A stretch of 42,076 nucleotides of DNA, from positions 1-42,076 of IMG/VR virus record IMGVR_UViG_3300009182_000119, one strand, 5' to 3'. Both the position numbers and the translations under genes were made by a program. The notes below the pieces were generated by a model. That model ran no database searches and was not told where the DNA came from. It saw nothing but the letters and a program-made list of their open reading frames with translations. The stretch comes from a virus. Below, piece after piece: positions 18,689-26,238 of this stretch (positions are counted from its first letter, which is position 1; the number at the start of each line of letters is the position of its first letter).

Positions 18689-19143
18689 AATAAAAGCTCC
18701 TTAAATTCATTTTTTAATTCTTCTATTGGTTTAAAAGTTTCTTTAGGTATAACTACTACCTCTTCAGTTCGCATTTCGCCATTGCGTTGCATGACTTGGA
18801 CTGCTGGAGTTCCTTCAATGCAGAAATAATAAAAGCCGTCATCAAACTCTACAAACATAAAAGCTGGAGTCTTTTGGAACACGCTTGTACCCCGCATGTT
18901 ATCAAACTTGTGCTTACTAAATTGAAAGTCAGGATACTTGTCTAGGTTATTAAACCTACGACGATACTCGCCAATAGCAATAGTCTTGCCATCTTTTTCA
19001 AACTCCCAATCCCATGTAGAAAAGTTGTCCATTGTAGCAACGTTGATACATAGTAAATCTTCTAATTGTTGCCGAGCCTTCTCCTGATTGTCCGTATCTT
19101 GGGCAATCTGATCTTTGTCTTTACGAAACAGACCTTTTTCCAT
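18685..19143 (-). CDS. Hypothetical protein (152 aa)
   Basis: The start at 19143 (MEKGLFRKDKDQ) is supported by AAGGAGATAACG and a one-base TAATG overlap with the upstream HTH gene. The protein has a charged helical N-terminus, then a strand-rich core: WDWEFEKDG, TIAIGEYRRRF, FMFVEFDDGFYYFCI and VVVIPKETFK. The E-x-R motif within strands is faintly reminiscent of the restriction-endonuclease fold, but the catalytic Asp/Glu/Lys set cannot be assigned. Function unknown; it lies just after the polymerase and HTH genes. Confidence 0.65.
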   Translation of the reverse strand: MEKGLFRKDKDQIAQDTDNQEKARQQLEDLLCINVATMDNFSTWDWEFEKDGKTIAIGEYRRRFNNLDKYPDFQFSKHKFDNMRGTSVFQKTPAFMFVEFDDGFYYFCIEGTPAVQVMQRNGEMRTEEVVVIPKETFKPIEELKNEFKELLF

Positions 19144-19382
19144 TATTTCGTTATCTCCTTCAGTTCTTCCAACATGGGTTCTAAGCGCCAAAACAACCAG
19201 CCTGTCATTTCATTCTTTTTTAACCAACGCTCACGTTTACGGCATGCTTTCTGATATATCTTGCCAGCTCTTGCTCCTGTGTAGCCCAGTAACTCTCCTA
19301 TTTCTCTATATGTCATACCTGATTCACGATATAGAATTGCTTTTATTTCTCTTGGGGTTAAACAGTCATGTATCTCATGCAT
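19143..19382 (-). CDS. Sigma-region-4-like HTH protein (79 aa)
   Basis: A 79-residue DNA-binding protein. LTPREIKAILYRESGMTYREIGELLG followed by TGARAGKIYQKACRKRERWL matches the layout of sigma factor region 4: helix, turn, recognition helix, then a basic helix. The start at 19382 is preferred over 19388 because GGAGA stands 7 nt before it; it overlaps the polymerase stop by one base. It may bind DNA or touch the host RNA polymerase, which is an inference from the fold. It follows polA directly. Confidence 0.7.
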   Translation of the reverse strand: MHEIHDCLTPREIKAILYRESGMTYREIGELLGYTGARAGKIYQKACRKRERWLKKNEMTGWLFWRLEPMLEELKEITK

Positions 19383-21220
19383 TAACATTCTCCATAAGAA
19401 TTACCAACACCTGACTCGCAACTTAGAGGCAACTCTAGTGCCCACTTAGGTCGCATCTTCATGCACATCTCAACATACTCTTGAGCTGTCTCTGCCTCCG
19501 CCTCAGGTACTACGCAAGCAATCGCATCATGTACAGTCATTACTATTTTATATTTCTTTGCTACTTGGAGCATCTGCTCACCGATGATGATTCGGGCTAG
19601 GGCTTGGCAGACATTCTCAATAACCTTGCCGCCATATATCCTGTTAGGTATAACGGCTTTACCCTTCTTGGTATCGTACACATACTCATCTTTACCCTGC
19701 TCATTGCGTATCTTGCGTAGGTTTGGATACTTCATGTACAACCCATTTGGTAGGCGAATACCTTTAGTGCCTTCAACTTGTAAAACTTTACCTTTACCTA
19801 AATACATAGTTTGATTGTTAATGATGGCATCTAAAGCTAATCCTGCTTTTCTCCAAAGTTGAGGTATCCAATCATAAGTTTCCCGATAGACTTTGATAAT
19901 ACGATTGGCTTCCCCATCCTCAATTTCCACATTGAAAGCCTTGAGTTGTGCTTGGAATTTCGCACTCCCCATGCCGTAGCCACATCCCAATATTGTTGTC
20001 TTGCCAACGAACCTCTCATCTTTGCTAATTTCTTCTTGCGCCTTAACATAGATAGACGATGCCATGATTTTGTATACATCCTCACCCCTTTCAAATGCGT
20101 CAACCAAATCGTTCTGCTCAGCCAACCACGCTAATGTTCTAGCCTCAATCTGTGATGAATCGCTATCAATAATCTTGTAACCACTAGGGGCACGAATAGC
20201 ATACTTAAGTTCACTGCCTCTTGGTAAGTTCTGTAAATTAACTTTGTCATCTCCACCCCACCTACCTGTATGAGCCGCATAGTAGCGTAGTGGTATGGGT
20301 AGTAAACCCCGATCCGCTATCTCAATAAAACGCTGAGTTCTTGTTTCTTCTAGAGTAGACTTAACACCGAGACGCGCTGCCGCTAAGAGTTGTACCCCAT
20401 CCATAGGGTGTTCAAGCAATGCTTTAAAGCCTTCATCCGTTTTAGCGAATGCCCAGGTTTCCTTTCCTGTGGCTGGACTTACTTTAGTAGGTGGTGTTAC
20501 CCCCATAAACTTTAGCAACTCAGCAAACTTATCATTACTCATGACTTGTTCTTTGTCTGCCTCAACGCTAGCCATGAACGCTTCTTTCTTTTGCTTTATT
20601 GTTTCAAGGTGATCTATAAGGCGCATGGTATCTAACTCAAGTGTAGGCTCAGTAAACATACGGATGGTCAGGTCTATCAGCCGTAGCTCAATAGGAGGAA
20701 AGCCTGCACTTAGATGCTTGAACAAGTCCATCGTAAGAACCACGTCGTTCTTACAGTACTCCCCATACTTGGCTAGGTCTTCAGCGTTGAAATCTATGCG
20801 ATGTTTGCCAAGCGCATTTAACACCTCTGTGCCCTTGACCCCTAAGTTATAGTATTCAGCTAACTTAGCTAAGCTACCGCCAACTTCCGTGCCATGTATT
20901 GCTCTTGCCATAGATAGCGTATCTACAATGGCTTTAGGTCTTATATCAAATACAAAACTAAGGATAGCCATGTCAAACATAGCGTTGTGCGCAATGACCA
21001 AGTTTTTATCGAGTTCATATTTATCTAGGGCTTTCTTTAACTGTGCTTTAGTACCGCTATACCAATAAGGTTCCCCACCTTCTTCTTGCCTTGAATGGCA
21101 TTGAATAGCAAAGCCAATCACCTCAAACTCAGAGCCACGGATGTATTCTTCCGTAGTCATTTTGCTAAGTGAGTAAGTCTGAGAGTAGTAAGTCTCAAAG
21201 TCTATGCAAAATATTTTCAA
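19382..21220 (-). CDS. polA: Family A DNA polymerase with 3'-5' exonuclease domain
   Basis: A 612-residue replicative polymerase. The proofreading domain has ExoI (FCIDFETYY), ExoII (IAHNAMFDMAIL) and ExoIII (YCKNDVVLTMDLF). The polymerase part has motif A DSDSSQIEAR (about 350), motif B KTTILGCGYG (about 405) and motif C VHDA (about 563-566, the catalytic Asp kept, the usual third residue Glu replaced by Ala). In motif B the position equal to E. coli Phe762 is Leu. The gene lies in the leftward operon, its first codon overlapping the end of the upstream gene by 4 nt. It surely copies the phage genome. Confidence 0.93.
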   Translation of the reverse strand: MKIFCIDFETYYSQTYSLSKMTTEEYIRGSEFEVIGFAIQCHSRQEEGGEPYWYSGTKAQLKKALDKYELDKNLVIAHNAMFDMAILSFVFDIRPKAIVDTLSMARAIHGTEVGGSLAKLAEYYNLGVKGTEVLNALGKHRIDFNAEDLAKYGEYCKNDVVLTMDLFKHLSAGFPPIELRLIDLTIRMFTEPTLELDTMRLIDHLETIKQKKEAFMASVEADKEQVMSNDKFAELLKFMGVTPPTKVSPATGKETWAFAKTDEGFKALLEHPMDGVQLLAAARLGVKSTLEETRTQRFIEIADRGLLPIPLRYYAAHTGRWGGDDKVNLQNLPRGSELKYAIRAPSGYKIIDSDSSQIEARTLAWLAEQNDLVDAFERGEDVYKIMASSIYVKAQEEISKDERFVGKTTILGCGYGMGSAKFQAQLKAFNVEIEDGEANRIIKVYRETYDWIPQLWRKAGLALDAIINNQTMYLGKGKVLQVEGTKGIRLPNGLYMKYPNLRKIRNEQGKDEYVYDTKKGKAVIPNRIYGGKVIENVCQALARIIIGEQMLQVAKKYKIVMTVHDAIACVVPEAEAETAQEYVEMCMKMRPKWALELPLSCESGVGNSYGEC

Positions 21221-21627
21221 AATTTTCCTTTGGGGCTACCGCCTGCAACTTGCCGAGAAAGCGATGATAGTTCTTTAGCAATTTGTTCTTTAGTAATAGT
21301 AAAAGGGGGAGGGACTAGGACAGTAGGTACATCTGATGGATGGAATTCATGAGCGTCTTGTAGCAAGGTATCCATAACTTGTTTAGTAAACAAATCCCCT
21401 CGTAAGCTCTGCATCTTTTCCCATAGGACTTTGACTTCTTTGTCAGTCAGGAACGCTAATTGATCTCTATAGTCCTTACCCCCATTGACTCGCATCTCAA
21501 CAGAGAGAAGAATGTTTCGCCACTTCTGTGAATACCCATCTCGTAGCGTAGGAACAAACTCATCAGGGTTACTACTCATGCGTTCAAGTAATATCTGAAC
21601 ACCTTTATTCATTTCAACATCTGCCAT
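21217..21627 (-). CDS. Hypothetical protein (136 aa)
   Basis: The start at 21627 (MADVEMNKGVQ) is favoured by GGGAG seven nt upstream and a one-base TAATG overlap with the nuclease stop. It is followed by the polymerase at a 4-nt overlap. The protein is mainly helical with charged residues (TDKEVKVLWEKMQSLRGD) and a Pro-rich loop (VPTVLVPPPFTITKEQ). No domain is recognised. Placed between a VRR nuclease and the polymerase, it may be a replication accessory protein. Confidence 0.6.
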   Translation of the reverse strand: MADVEMNKGVQILLERMSSNPDEFVPTLRDGYSQKWRNILLSVEMRVNGGKDYRDQLAFLTDKEVKVLWEKMQSLRGDLFTKQVMDTLLQDAHEFHPSDVPTVLVPPPFTITKEQIAKELSSLSRQVAGGSPKGKF

Positions 21628-21941
21628 TAGCATCTCCCATCCAAGTCAAAATCTTCATCCGTAATCCAACGCTCTAACAATGTTAGGTTGGTTTCATTGA
21701 TAACAAAGGTCACTCCCCCTGCTTTACGGATGTCTGCCATTTCTTTTTCTTGTAGTGCAGTAGGCTTATTAGTTCCAGCCTTGCACTCTATGGCGATGAA
21801 CTTACCCTTAGCACAGCATATGATATCGGGCACACCTGAGCGCCCAAAGCCATGGGTTGCAGGAAAGAAGTAATAGATACCATGTTGCTTTAGTATCTTT
21901 ACGACTTTATCTTTTACTTTCTTTTCGGGAGTTTGTGCCAT
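21627..21941 (-). CDS. VRR-NUC domain nuclease
   Basis: A 104-residue single-domain nuclease of the VRR-NUC (PD-(D/E)XK) family. SGVPDIICCAKGKFIAIECKAG is split by the classic order GVPD (acidic residue), then ExK in IECKAG. Length and layout fit phage VRR-NUC proteins that cut branched DNA. The gene carries the site CTAACAATGTTAG inside it (read as Leu-Thr-Leu-Leu), the leftmost of the series. A promoter-like pair overlaps the start region, and no Shine-Dalgarno is visible, so the transcript may be leaderless. Confidence 0.85.
   Translation of the reverse strand: MAQTPEKKVKDKVVKILKQHGIYYFFPATHGFGRSGVPDIICCAKGKFIAIECKAGTNKPTALQEKEMADIRKAGGVTFVINETNLTLLERWITDEDFDLDGRC
21674..21686. repeat. 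Palindrome site 1, CTAACAATGTTAG
   Basis: Leftmost copy of the dispersed 13-bp near-palindrome. It lies inside the VRR-nuclease gene, where the - strand reads it as Thr-Leu-Leu codons. No copy was noticed further left. Confidence 0.9.
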
Positions 21942-21947
21942 GCCACC

Positions 21948-21975
21948 ATGATAACATGGTGTTGGACTTTGTCAA
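21948..21975 (-). promoter_or_regulatory. Candidate sigma-70 promoter for the VRR-nuclease/polA operon
   Basis: TTGACA (21975-21970) and TATCAT (21953-21948) are 16 bp apart on the - strand. The expected start point is about 21941, the first base of the nuclease ATG, so the transcript would be leaderless. The -10 box is not a perfect TATAAT, which lowers confidence. Confidence 0.45.
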
Positions 21976-22115
21976 GGGAGAGTTGGGTGGATATGTAGAT
22001 TCTCTGCCACCCTCAGAGTTTGGATTCAGCTAGCCAAGGAAATCTCGGGGCAACTAGCTGATGATAAAATCGTTTGCATCTACAAGGCTAATAGGTTCTA
22101 TCGTAATCAAATGCC
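21976..22115. other. Non-coding gap with inverted repeats
   Basis: The gap between the VRR-nuclease promoter and the DUF3310 gene holds two possible hairpins. One pairs GGGTGG with CCACCC near 21984-22014. The other pairs TCAGCTAG with CTAGCTGA near 22027-22064. There is no T tract after either, so they are not clear terminators. I see no coding frame. Confidence 0.45.
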
Positions 22116-22116
22116 C

Positions 22117-22129
22117 CTAACATTGTTAG
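22117..22129. repeat. Palindrome site 2, CTAACATTGTTAG
   Basis: The TAA stop codon of the HTH-DUF3310 gene (22126-22128) is part of this copy. The 15-bp form with outer C and G is intact. Confidence 0.95.
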
Positions 22130-22578
22130 GTCTTGCTTAAGTTTTCCACCGCACGATTGAGATACCATTGCGCCTTCTTAAGGTTCTCTAGCTTAGTGTC
22201 TTTGAACTCAGCACGACTAATGTACTTAACCACATTACCTAAATGGTAGTCCAACTGCTTAGCTTCGATAAAGTCGATAGTCTCAATACCACCCACCTTA
22301 TAGTGGCTCGGGCTATTCACCTTGTCATCCGCATATACTGCCATTGACATTACTGCGTTAGGTACAAGCGTTGAAGGTTTCTGGCGCATACTCTTATTGC
22401 TTGTCCCCACCCATGTGGTTTTCCAATCATCTTTAGTCGCTGCCAATCTTGTCTTATTCCTACGCTGATATATGCTAGCCACACTAACACCAAACTTCTT
22501 GGCAACTTCGCTAGCCTTTGCATCAGGGTTGCTCTCCATGTATGCGTTAATCCTCTTGCTTTTGGTTGATGCTTTCAT
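22126..22578 (-). CDS. HTH + DUF3310 protein
   Basis: A 150-residue protein with two parts. Residues 1-45 form a helix-turn-helix (SEVAKKFGVSVASIYQRRNK). Residues about 85-150 match DUF3310: VNSPSHYKVGG, IETIDFIEAK, GNVVKYISRAEFKD and LKKAQWYLNRA. That family is often called a phage nucleotide-kinase-like domain, though no function is proved. The fusion of an HTH to DUF3310 is not the usual form. The stop codon is inside a palindrome site. The ribosome site is AAGGAGAAG. Confidence 0.8.
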   Translation of the reverse strand: MKASTKSKRINAYMESNPDAKASEVAKKFGVSVASIYQRRNKTRLAATKDDWKTTWVGTSNKSMRQKPSTLVPNAVMSMAVYADDKVNSPSHYKVGGIETIDFIEAKQLDYHLGNVVKYISRAEFKDTKLENLKKAQWYLNRAVENLSKT

Positions 22579-22750
22579 TTACTTCTCCTTGTTGTTGAAT
22601 ATAACTAGCTAACACTTCCCTAATCTTTGCACTCTTGTTAGGGTATTTATTAAAAAAATCTGCTACTTCTTGGCTGATACGAATAGGTAGGTAAACCATT
22701 GCAGGCTTTGCCCCTCTACCCCTACCTTTCTTTAGGGTTACTTCACTCAT
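22547..22750 (-). CDS. Ribbon-helix-helix DNA-binding protein
   Basis: A 67-residue basic protein. MVYLPIRISQEVADFFNKYP has the strand-then-helix order of a ribbon-helix-helix (CopG/Arc-like) repressor, followed by SAKIREVLASYIQQ as helix 2. The start at MSEVTL, the second of two tandem ATGs, is backed by AAAGAGAT. The longer frame overlaps the upstream gene. It overlaps the next gene by 32 nt. RHH dimers bind short palindromes, so it is another candidate binder for the 13-bp sites. Confidence 0.7.
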   Translation of the reverse strand: MSEVTLKKGRGRGAKPAMVYLPIRISQEVADFFNKYPNKSAKIREVLASYIQQQGEVNESINQKQED

Positions 22751-22961
22751 CATTATCTCTTTGGTTAGCTTCTCTGTTAAGTTTAAATAAGTAATCATTC
22801 CGATACTCGGTTGGTGGGACAAACCCAAACTTCTTAAAAGTTTTTAACACATCAGAACCGCCTGTGTATACGAACTTAGAATTAGTATCAATAGCCATTG
22901 CTGGTATCCTTTCCTTAGGTTTAGGTTCAACTACATTTAACTTGCGTTTAAATAAACTCAT
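22743..22961 (-). CDS. Hypothetical protein (72 aa)
   Basis: This 72-residue protein starts MSLFKRKLNVVEPKPKERIP, with AAGGGGGAAGT upstream, 9 bp after the end of the 277-residue gene. The second half (SDVLKTFKKFGFVPPTEYRN) looks helical. Its stop overlaps the RHH start by 8 nt, so the two are coupled. No family is recognised. Confidence 0.6.
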   Translation of the reverse strand: MSLFKRKLNVVEPKPKERIPAMAIDTNSKFVYTGGSDVLKTFKKFGFVPPTEYRNDYLFKLNREANQRDNDE

Positions 22962-22970
22962 ACTTCCCCC

Positions 22971-23804
22971 TTAGCTAACATTGTTAGGCATTACCAAGAA
23001 AGTCGTTTCGTTTGCACGAACACCGACACCATCTATTACTTGGTTATCTTCAACTAGCTTAAGTAGCCCTACTGCCCTTCGCATAAAGTCGGGCAACTCT
23101 TCACTCGTTTTTATTTCTAAAGGGTCTTTGCCCTTTTGTATAGAATAGTTTAACCCATCTATGAACACAATGTAAGCGTCTCCTTTACGCAACGCATCTT
23201 GCATTACATCAACTGAACAAAACTCAGCTATAACAGACGGCAACTTCTCTACACTAGCACTTACTGAAGTATCCGTAATTGAACTAACAAACTGCGCATA
23301 GTTTTCATAAATAAACTTTTGCGTATGCTCTCGCAACGCATCCCATTTATGTGACAAGTCCCATCTTTTCTGATTGTGTACATTACCTAAAACATTAATG
23401 ATTACTCCACTAGCCTCAGTAAACTTCTCATTCACATTCTTCTTACCAAAGAACTTACCTATATGTTTGATAGCTTTATCTTCGTGGATTGTTTTCATAC
23501 CGCTACCACGCTCTCGCATGCTACTGATACGATGGTTGTCTACGCAATACCGCCATCCAACATTGCTCGTATAATCTTTGTCGATTGTGCCTAGTACTTC
23601 TCTCTTATCCACAATGTTAAAACGATACGCTTCATAAGTCTTAGTAGAGTGGTTAGCCGTGTTATACACTTCCTCGAATGTCCATTGTGGATACTTGAGT
23701 GCTAGCTTCTCTATAAAACTTTTGAGGAATGGGTCGATAACTGATTCCTTCTCGCCCTCCCCAAACTTGTCATGCTTTTTTAATTTGATGTTCTCGTATG
23801 TCAT
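22971..23804 (-). CDS. Hypothetical protein (277 aa)
   Basis: The start is the ATG at 23804 (MTYENIKLKKHDKFG), which has GGGGGAGAAG in front and follows the stop of a tiny membrane gene by 4 nt. The protein is mixed alpha/beta with no motif I can name; it contains an acidic/hydrophobic stretch (GDAYIVFIDGLNY). The last codons (PNNVS) are written by a palindrome site, so its C-terminus is set by the DNA site. It lies next to the DUF3150/VWA/MoxR genes and may belong with them. Confidence 0.65.
   Translation of the reverse strand: MTYENIKLKKHDKFGEGEKESVIDPFLKSFIEKLALKYPQWTFEEVYNTANHSTKTYEAYRFNIVDKREVLGTIDKDYTSNVGWRYCVDNHRISSMRERGSGMKTIHEDKAIKHIGKFFGKKNVNEKFTEASGVIINVLGNVHNQKRWDLSHKWDALREHTQKFIYENYAQFVSSITDTSVSASVEKLPSVIAEFCSVDVMQDALRKGDAYIVFIDGLNYSIQKGKDPLEIKTSEELPDFMRRAVGLLKLVEDNQVIDGVGVRANETTFLVMPNNVS
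22975..22987. repeat. Palindrome site 3, CTAACATTGTTAG
   Basis: This copy sits in the last five codons of the 277-residue gene and is read as Asn-Asn-Val. It is extended by a G/C pair outside the core. Confidence 0.95.
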
Positions 23805-23808
23805 CTGA

Positions 23809-23907
23809 TTACTTCTCCCCCAAATAAATAGTAAATAAAACATATAAAGCAAAAGCCCATGTAAGCGCCCCTGTTAAAGCAAGTACTGTTACTAATACAG
23901 TAAACAT
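23809..23907 (-). CDS. Tiny membrane protein (32 aa)
   Basis: A 32-residue frame, MFTVLVTVLALTGALTWAFA and on, which is almost all one transmembrane helix ending in a short LGEK tail. AAGGGGG stands 5 nt before the ATG, and the gene fills exactly the gap between two genes (4 nt before the next start). Ribosome site, packing and hydrophobicity support it as real. The job is unknown; small phage membrane proteins can act in exclusion or host control. Confidence 0.65.
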   Translation of the reverse strand: MFTVLVTVLALTGALTWAFALYVLFTIYLGEK

Positions 23908-23916
23908 ATATCCCCC

Positions 23917-24774
23917 TTACCAATCAAACTTCTTAAGAATATCATCGACCTTAGACTTCACAGATTGCCGAACTTCTGCATGTTCTTTGATGTCCTCGAT
24001 GTCAACCCCTAACATTGTTAGCTCAAGGGAACGGCGGGCATTCTCAAGCAATGGGTCTTTCGTTATGTTCAAGTGCGTAAGTAAACCGCATAGCTCCTGC
24101 GCATTCGTAATCAGGGTATCGTGATACCTCTTCTTAGTATCTTCGTCACCCTCTACATCAGTTAGCTTTTCTGAGATATGCACAAGGTTCTTATGCAACT
24201 TCTCCCAAGGTTCACGCATGGCATCTTTGAGTCTGTCGTTGAATGCCAACTCATACTTGTCTTGCATCTCCACCATGTCCTGTTGCGGAATGTCCAAGCG
24301 GAAGTCACCACTCTCAGGTAACGGAGAGAATACTAATCGGAATCCGAACTTGTTACGCAACTCCTCGATACTAGGATAGTCGTAAGGGTTGAACAATGCG
24401 CCCATGTGATGTTTCGCTAGGTCGATCAGGTCTGCATAGTTTGCATAGAAGTCCTCGATCATGGTAGTCATGTTGCTCTGATACACATTCATGTTTTGTT
24501 TGTAGTCCATGAACAGGCTTGTGGGTAGTAGCCTTGCACCTTTGTCTGACCACGACAGCGTAGTCTGATTATGGTAGAGCCTAGCCCTAGCAGCGTAGTC
24601 AGCTATCTTCTTACGCTTATCTGTACCAGCCATTAAGTTCTTACGCACTTGTGCCGAACCACTACTTGCACTATTACTTACAAGCACACTATCGGTTGCA
24701 CCCTTATCCAACTTGTTGGCAGTCCATACACTAATGTTTAGTTCTACCAATACTGCACTAGACGATATACTCAT
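23917..24774 (-). CDS. DUF3150-like protein of the MoxR/VWA set
   Basis: A 285-residue, largely helical protein. The pattern of an early 'SVWTANKLDKGAT' segment, KKIADYAARARLYHNQTTLSWSD and FPxxDY-like FNPYDYPSIEELRNKFGF resembles the DUF3150 family. That family is commonly found beside MoxR ATPases and VWA proteins, exactly the neighbours here. The exact biochemical role is not known. It contains a palindrome site read as Leu-Thr-Met-Leu. The start codon overlaps nothing and is preceded by AGGAGAAGTA. Confidence 0.7.
   Translation of the reverse strand: MSISSSAVLVELNISVWTANKLDKGATDSVLVSNSASSGSAQVRKNLMAGTDKRKKIADYAARARLYHNQTTLSWSDKGARLLPTSLFMDYKQNMNVYQSNMTTMIEDFYANYADLIDLAKHHMGALFNPYDYPSIEELRNKFGFRLVFSPLPESGDFRLDIPQQDMVEMQDKYELAFNDRLKDAMREPWEKLHKNLVHISEKLTDVEGDEDTKKRYHDTLITNAQELCGLLTHLNITKDPLLENARRSLELTMLGVDIEDIKEHAEVRQSVKSKVDDILKKFDW
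24009..24021. repeat. Palindrome site 4, CTAACATTGTTAG
   Basis: This copy lies inside the DUF3150-like gene and is read as Leu-Thr-Met-Leu-Gly. Confidence 0.95.
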
Positions 24775-24776
24775 GA

Positions 24777-25019
24777 TTACTTCTCCTCAGGTTTGCCAGC
24801 TAACTTCGCTAGGTTATACATACCACCGCTCAATACACGCATGTCACACAACAACTTGTCTTGGGGGAAGATATGAAAGGTACTACCCCCTTGCTCTGCA
24901 CTTTGATACTTCTCGGTATACATCTCTGCATCTTTGAGAAGGTCTAACATTGTTAGGGCTTTGTCAGCATCCATAACAAACTCCTTGTTCCACCCCATGT
25001 TTACTATTACTTTGTTCAT
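24777..25019 (-). CDS. Hypothetical protein (80 aa) in the MoxR/VWA set
   Basis: The start at 25019 (MNKVIVNMGWNKEF) is favoured by AAGGAC eight nt upstream, at the end of the VWA gene. The longer frame overlaps the VWA gene heavily. The protein is small with an N-terminal strand region and an LDLLKDAEMYTEKYQ helix. A palindrome site is read in it as Leu-Thr-Met-Leu-Asp. It lies between the VWA and DUF3150-like genes and is probably part of the same unit. No family is recognised. Confidence 0.65.
   Translation of the reverse strand: MNKVIVNMGWNKEFVMDADKALTMLDLLKDAEMYTEKYQSAEQGGSTFHIFPQDKLLCDMRVLSGGMYNLAKLAGKPEEK
24944..24956. repeat. Palindrome site 5, CTAACATTGTTAG
   Basis: This copy lies inside the 80-residue gene and is read as Leu-Thr-Met-Leu-Asp. 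Confidence 0.95.
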
Positions 25020-25023
25020 ATGA

Positions 25024-26232
25024 TTAGTCCTTAACATGTATTGTCTTACCCACAGAGGCAACAGATTTATTACCTCCCACAATAGTCCATAGAATCGGTG
25101 CATCCCAATCATCTCCCCACTCCCCCACATATCCGTCAGTCAGCATGATGATTGCTTCGGGCTTAATCACCTTCTCTTTCAAGTAACGCATTACGCAAGT
25201 AGGGTCAGTACCACCACCCCCCTTAGGTTGAGTAGAGCTAACAATGTTATCCACTTGGGAAGAGTCATACTCCTCATGTCCTGCAACTGCACCATCCCAA
25301 TAGATCAAATCAACTTTGTCAGGGTGAACATCCTTAGCAATGCCTTGCACCTCAGATAAGAACTCTGCTAATTCTTTACCACCTACTGAGCCACTCGTAT
25401 CAATACCAATCACAAGATGACCTACACGCTCACCTATTAGAGTAGGCATATAGATATCTTGACCTAGGTATCTACGATTTACTCTGCGCCATGAACTTGT
25501 ATCTTTCGCATTACATGTAGAGCGAACAAACTCCTTGAGCAACTCTCTCCAATCCACCTTGGGTTCAAGCAACTCTTGCAACTCTCGAGATAGTCCACCG
25601 CCACCTTGCCCTGCAAGTTTCTGCTGAGCAATTACACCTTGCCTAATAGCCTGATCGATGTCACGCTCCAGCTCTTTCTTGGATTCTTCATCCAATGCTT
25701 TTGCACCTTCCCAATCATGGTCATCAAAGCCTTCACCACCGCCACCACCACCGCCTTCTTCCTCTTCTTCTTTCAGAATATCGAATACTTGCTTAGCATT
25801 CATCCCTCGGAATCGTTCATCGACTGCACCTATCGCCTTACCATTACGCTGAGGCATTGCTACTAGCAGTTCATCCTTATCCATATCCTTTAGCTGAAGG
25901 TTGATTACATAGTCACATGCTAGGTTTGCAAGATGAGGGTTCTCATCGTTGAGTTTCTTCCATGTAAACAGATGACGATAAGCCTTGTGCAATGTCTCAT
26001 GTAAGACTACGAATGCCAACTCCTTATCATCTAAGGACTTAACGAACTCACGACCATAGCGTTCATCTCTACCATTAGTACATGCGGTTGGAGTATCTTC
26101 ATCTACACTTGTTCTACCCACAGTCATCAAGCCTGACCATAATGCGAACTTCGGGTTACGCATAATGCTGATCTTAACTTTGCTTAATCTGCGTTCTTCT
26201 TTGTCTTTGACTACTTGAATATCACCTAACAT
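25024..26232 (-). CDS. VWA domain protein with zincin-like motif
   Basis: A 402-residue protein. Near residues 65-75, FVVLHETLHKAYRHL supplies an HExxH motif, as in the DUF2201-type putative metallopeptidase domain. A Gly/Glu-rich linker (EEEEEGGGGGGGEG) follows. The C-terminal VWA-like domain has the MIDAS motif GIDTSGSVGG (DxSxS) and a later GGGGTDP metal loop. It probably acts as the metal-binding partner of the MoxR ATPase. The ATG is inside the palindrome at 26226-26238, 2 nt after the stop of the upstream gene, with GAAAGG as ribosome site. Confidence 0.85.
   Translation of the reverse strand: MLGDIQVVKDKEERRLSKVKISIMRNPKFALWSGLMTVGRTSVDEDTPTACTNGRDERYGREFVKSLDDKELAFVVLHETLHKAYRHLFTWKKLNDENPHLANLACDYVINLQLKDMDKDELLVAMPQRNGKAIGAVDERFRGMNAKQVFDILKEEEEEGGGGGGGEGFDDHDWEGAKALDEESKKELERDIDQAIRQGVIAQQKLAGQGGGGLSRELQELLEPKVDWRELLKEFVRSTCNAKDTSSWRRVNRRYLGQDIYMPTLIGERVGHLVIGIDTSGSVGGKELAEFLSEVQGIAKDVHPDKVDLIYWDGAVAGHEEYDSSQVDNIVSSTQPKGGGGTDPTCVMRYLKEKVIKPEAIIMLTDGYVGEWGDDWDAPILWTIVGGNKSVASVGKTIHVKD
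25238..25250. repeat. Palindrome site 6, CTAACAATGTTAT
   Basis: This copy differs in the last base (T for G) and lies inside the VWA gene, where it is read as Asn-Ile-Val. Confidence 0.85.
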
Positions 26233-26238
26233 TGTTAG
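26226..26238. repeat. Palindrome site 7 at a stop/start junction
   Basis: On the - strand CTAACAATGTTAG supplies both the TAA stop of the mini-sigma gene (26237-26235) and the ATG of the VWA gene (26232-26230), as TAACAATG. Confidence 0.95.

Noticed and set aside
21976-22115. tRNA gene in the gap before the DUF3310 gene
   Set aside because: The inverted repeats do not give a cloverleaf, and no anticodon arm or CCA end is visible.
22059-22115. 17-residue open frame on the - strand (MQTILSSASC-)
   Set aside because: No ribosome site, short, and not coupled to any neighbour.
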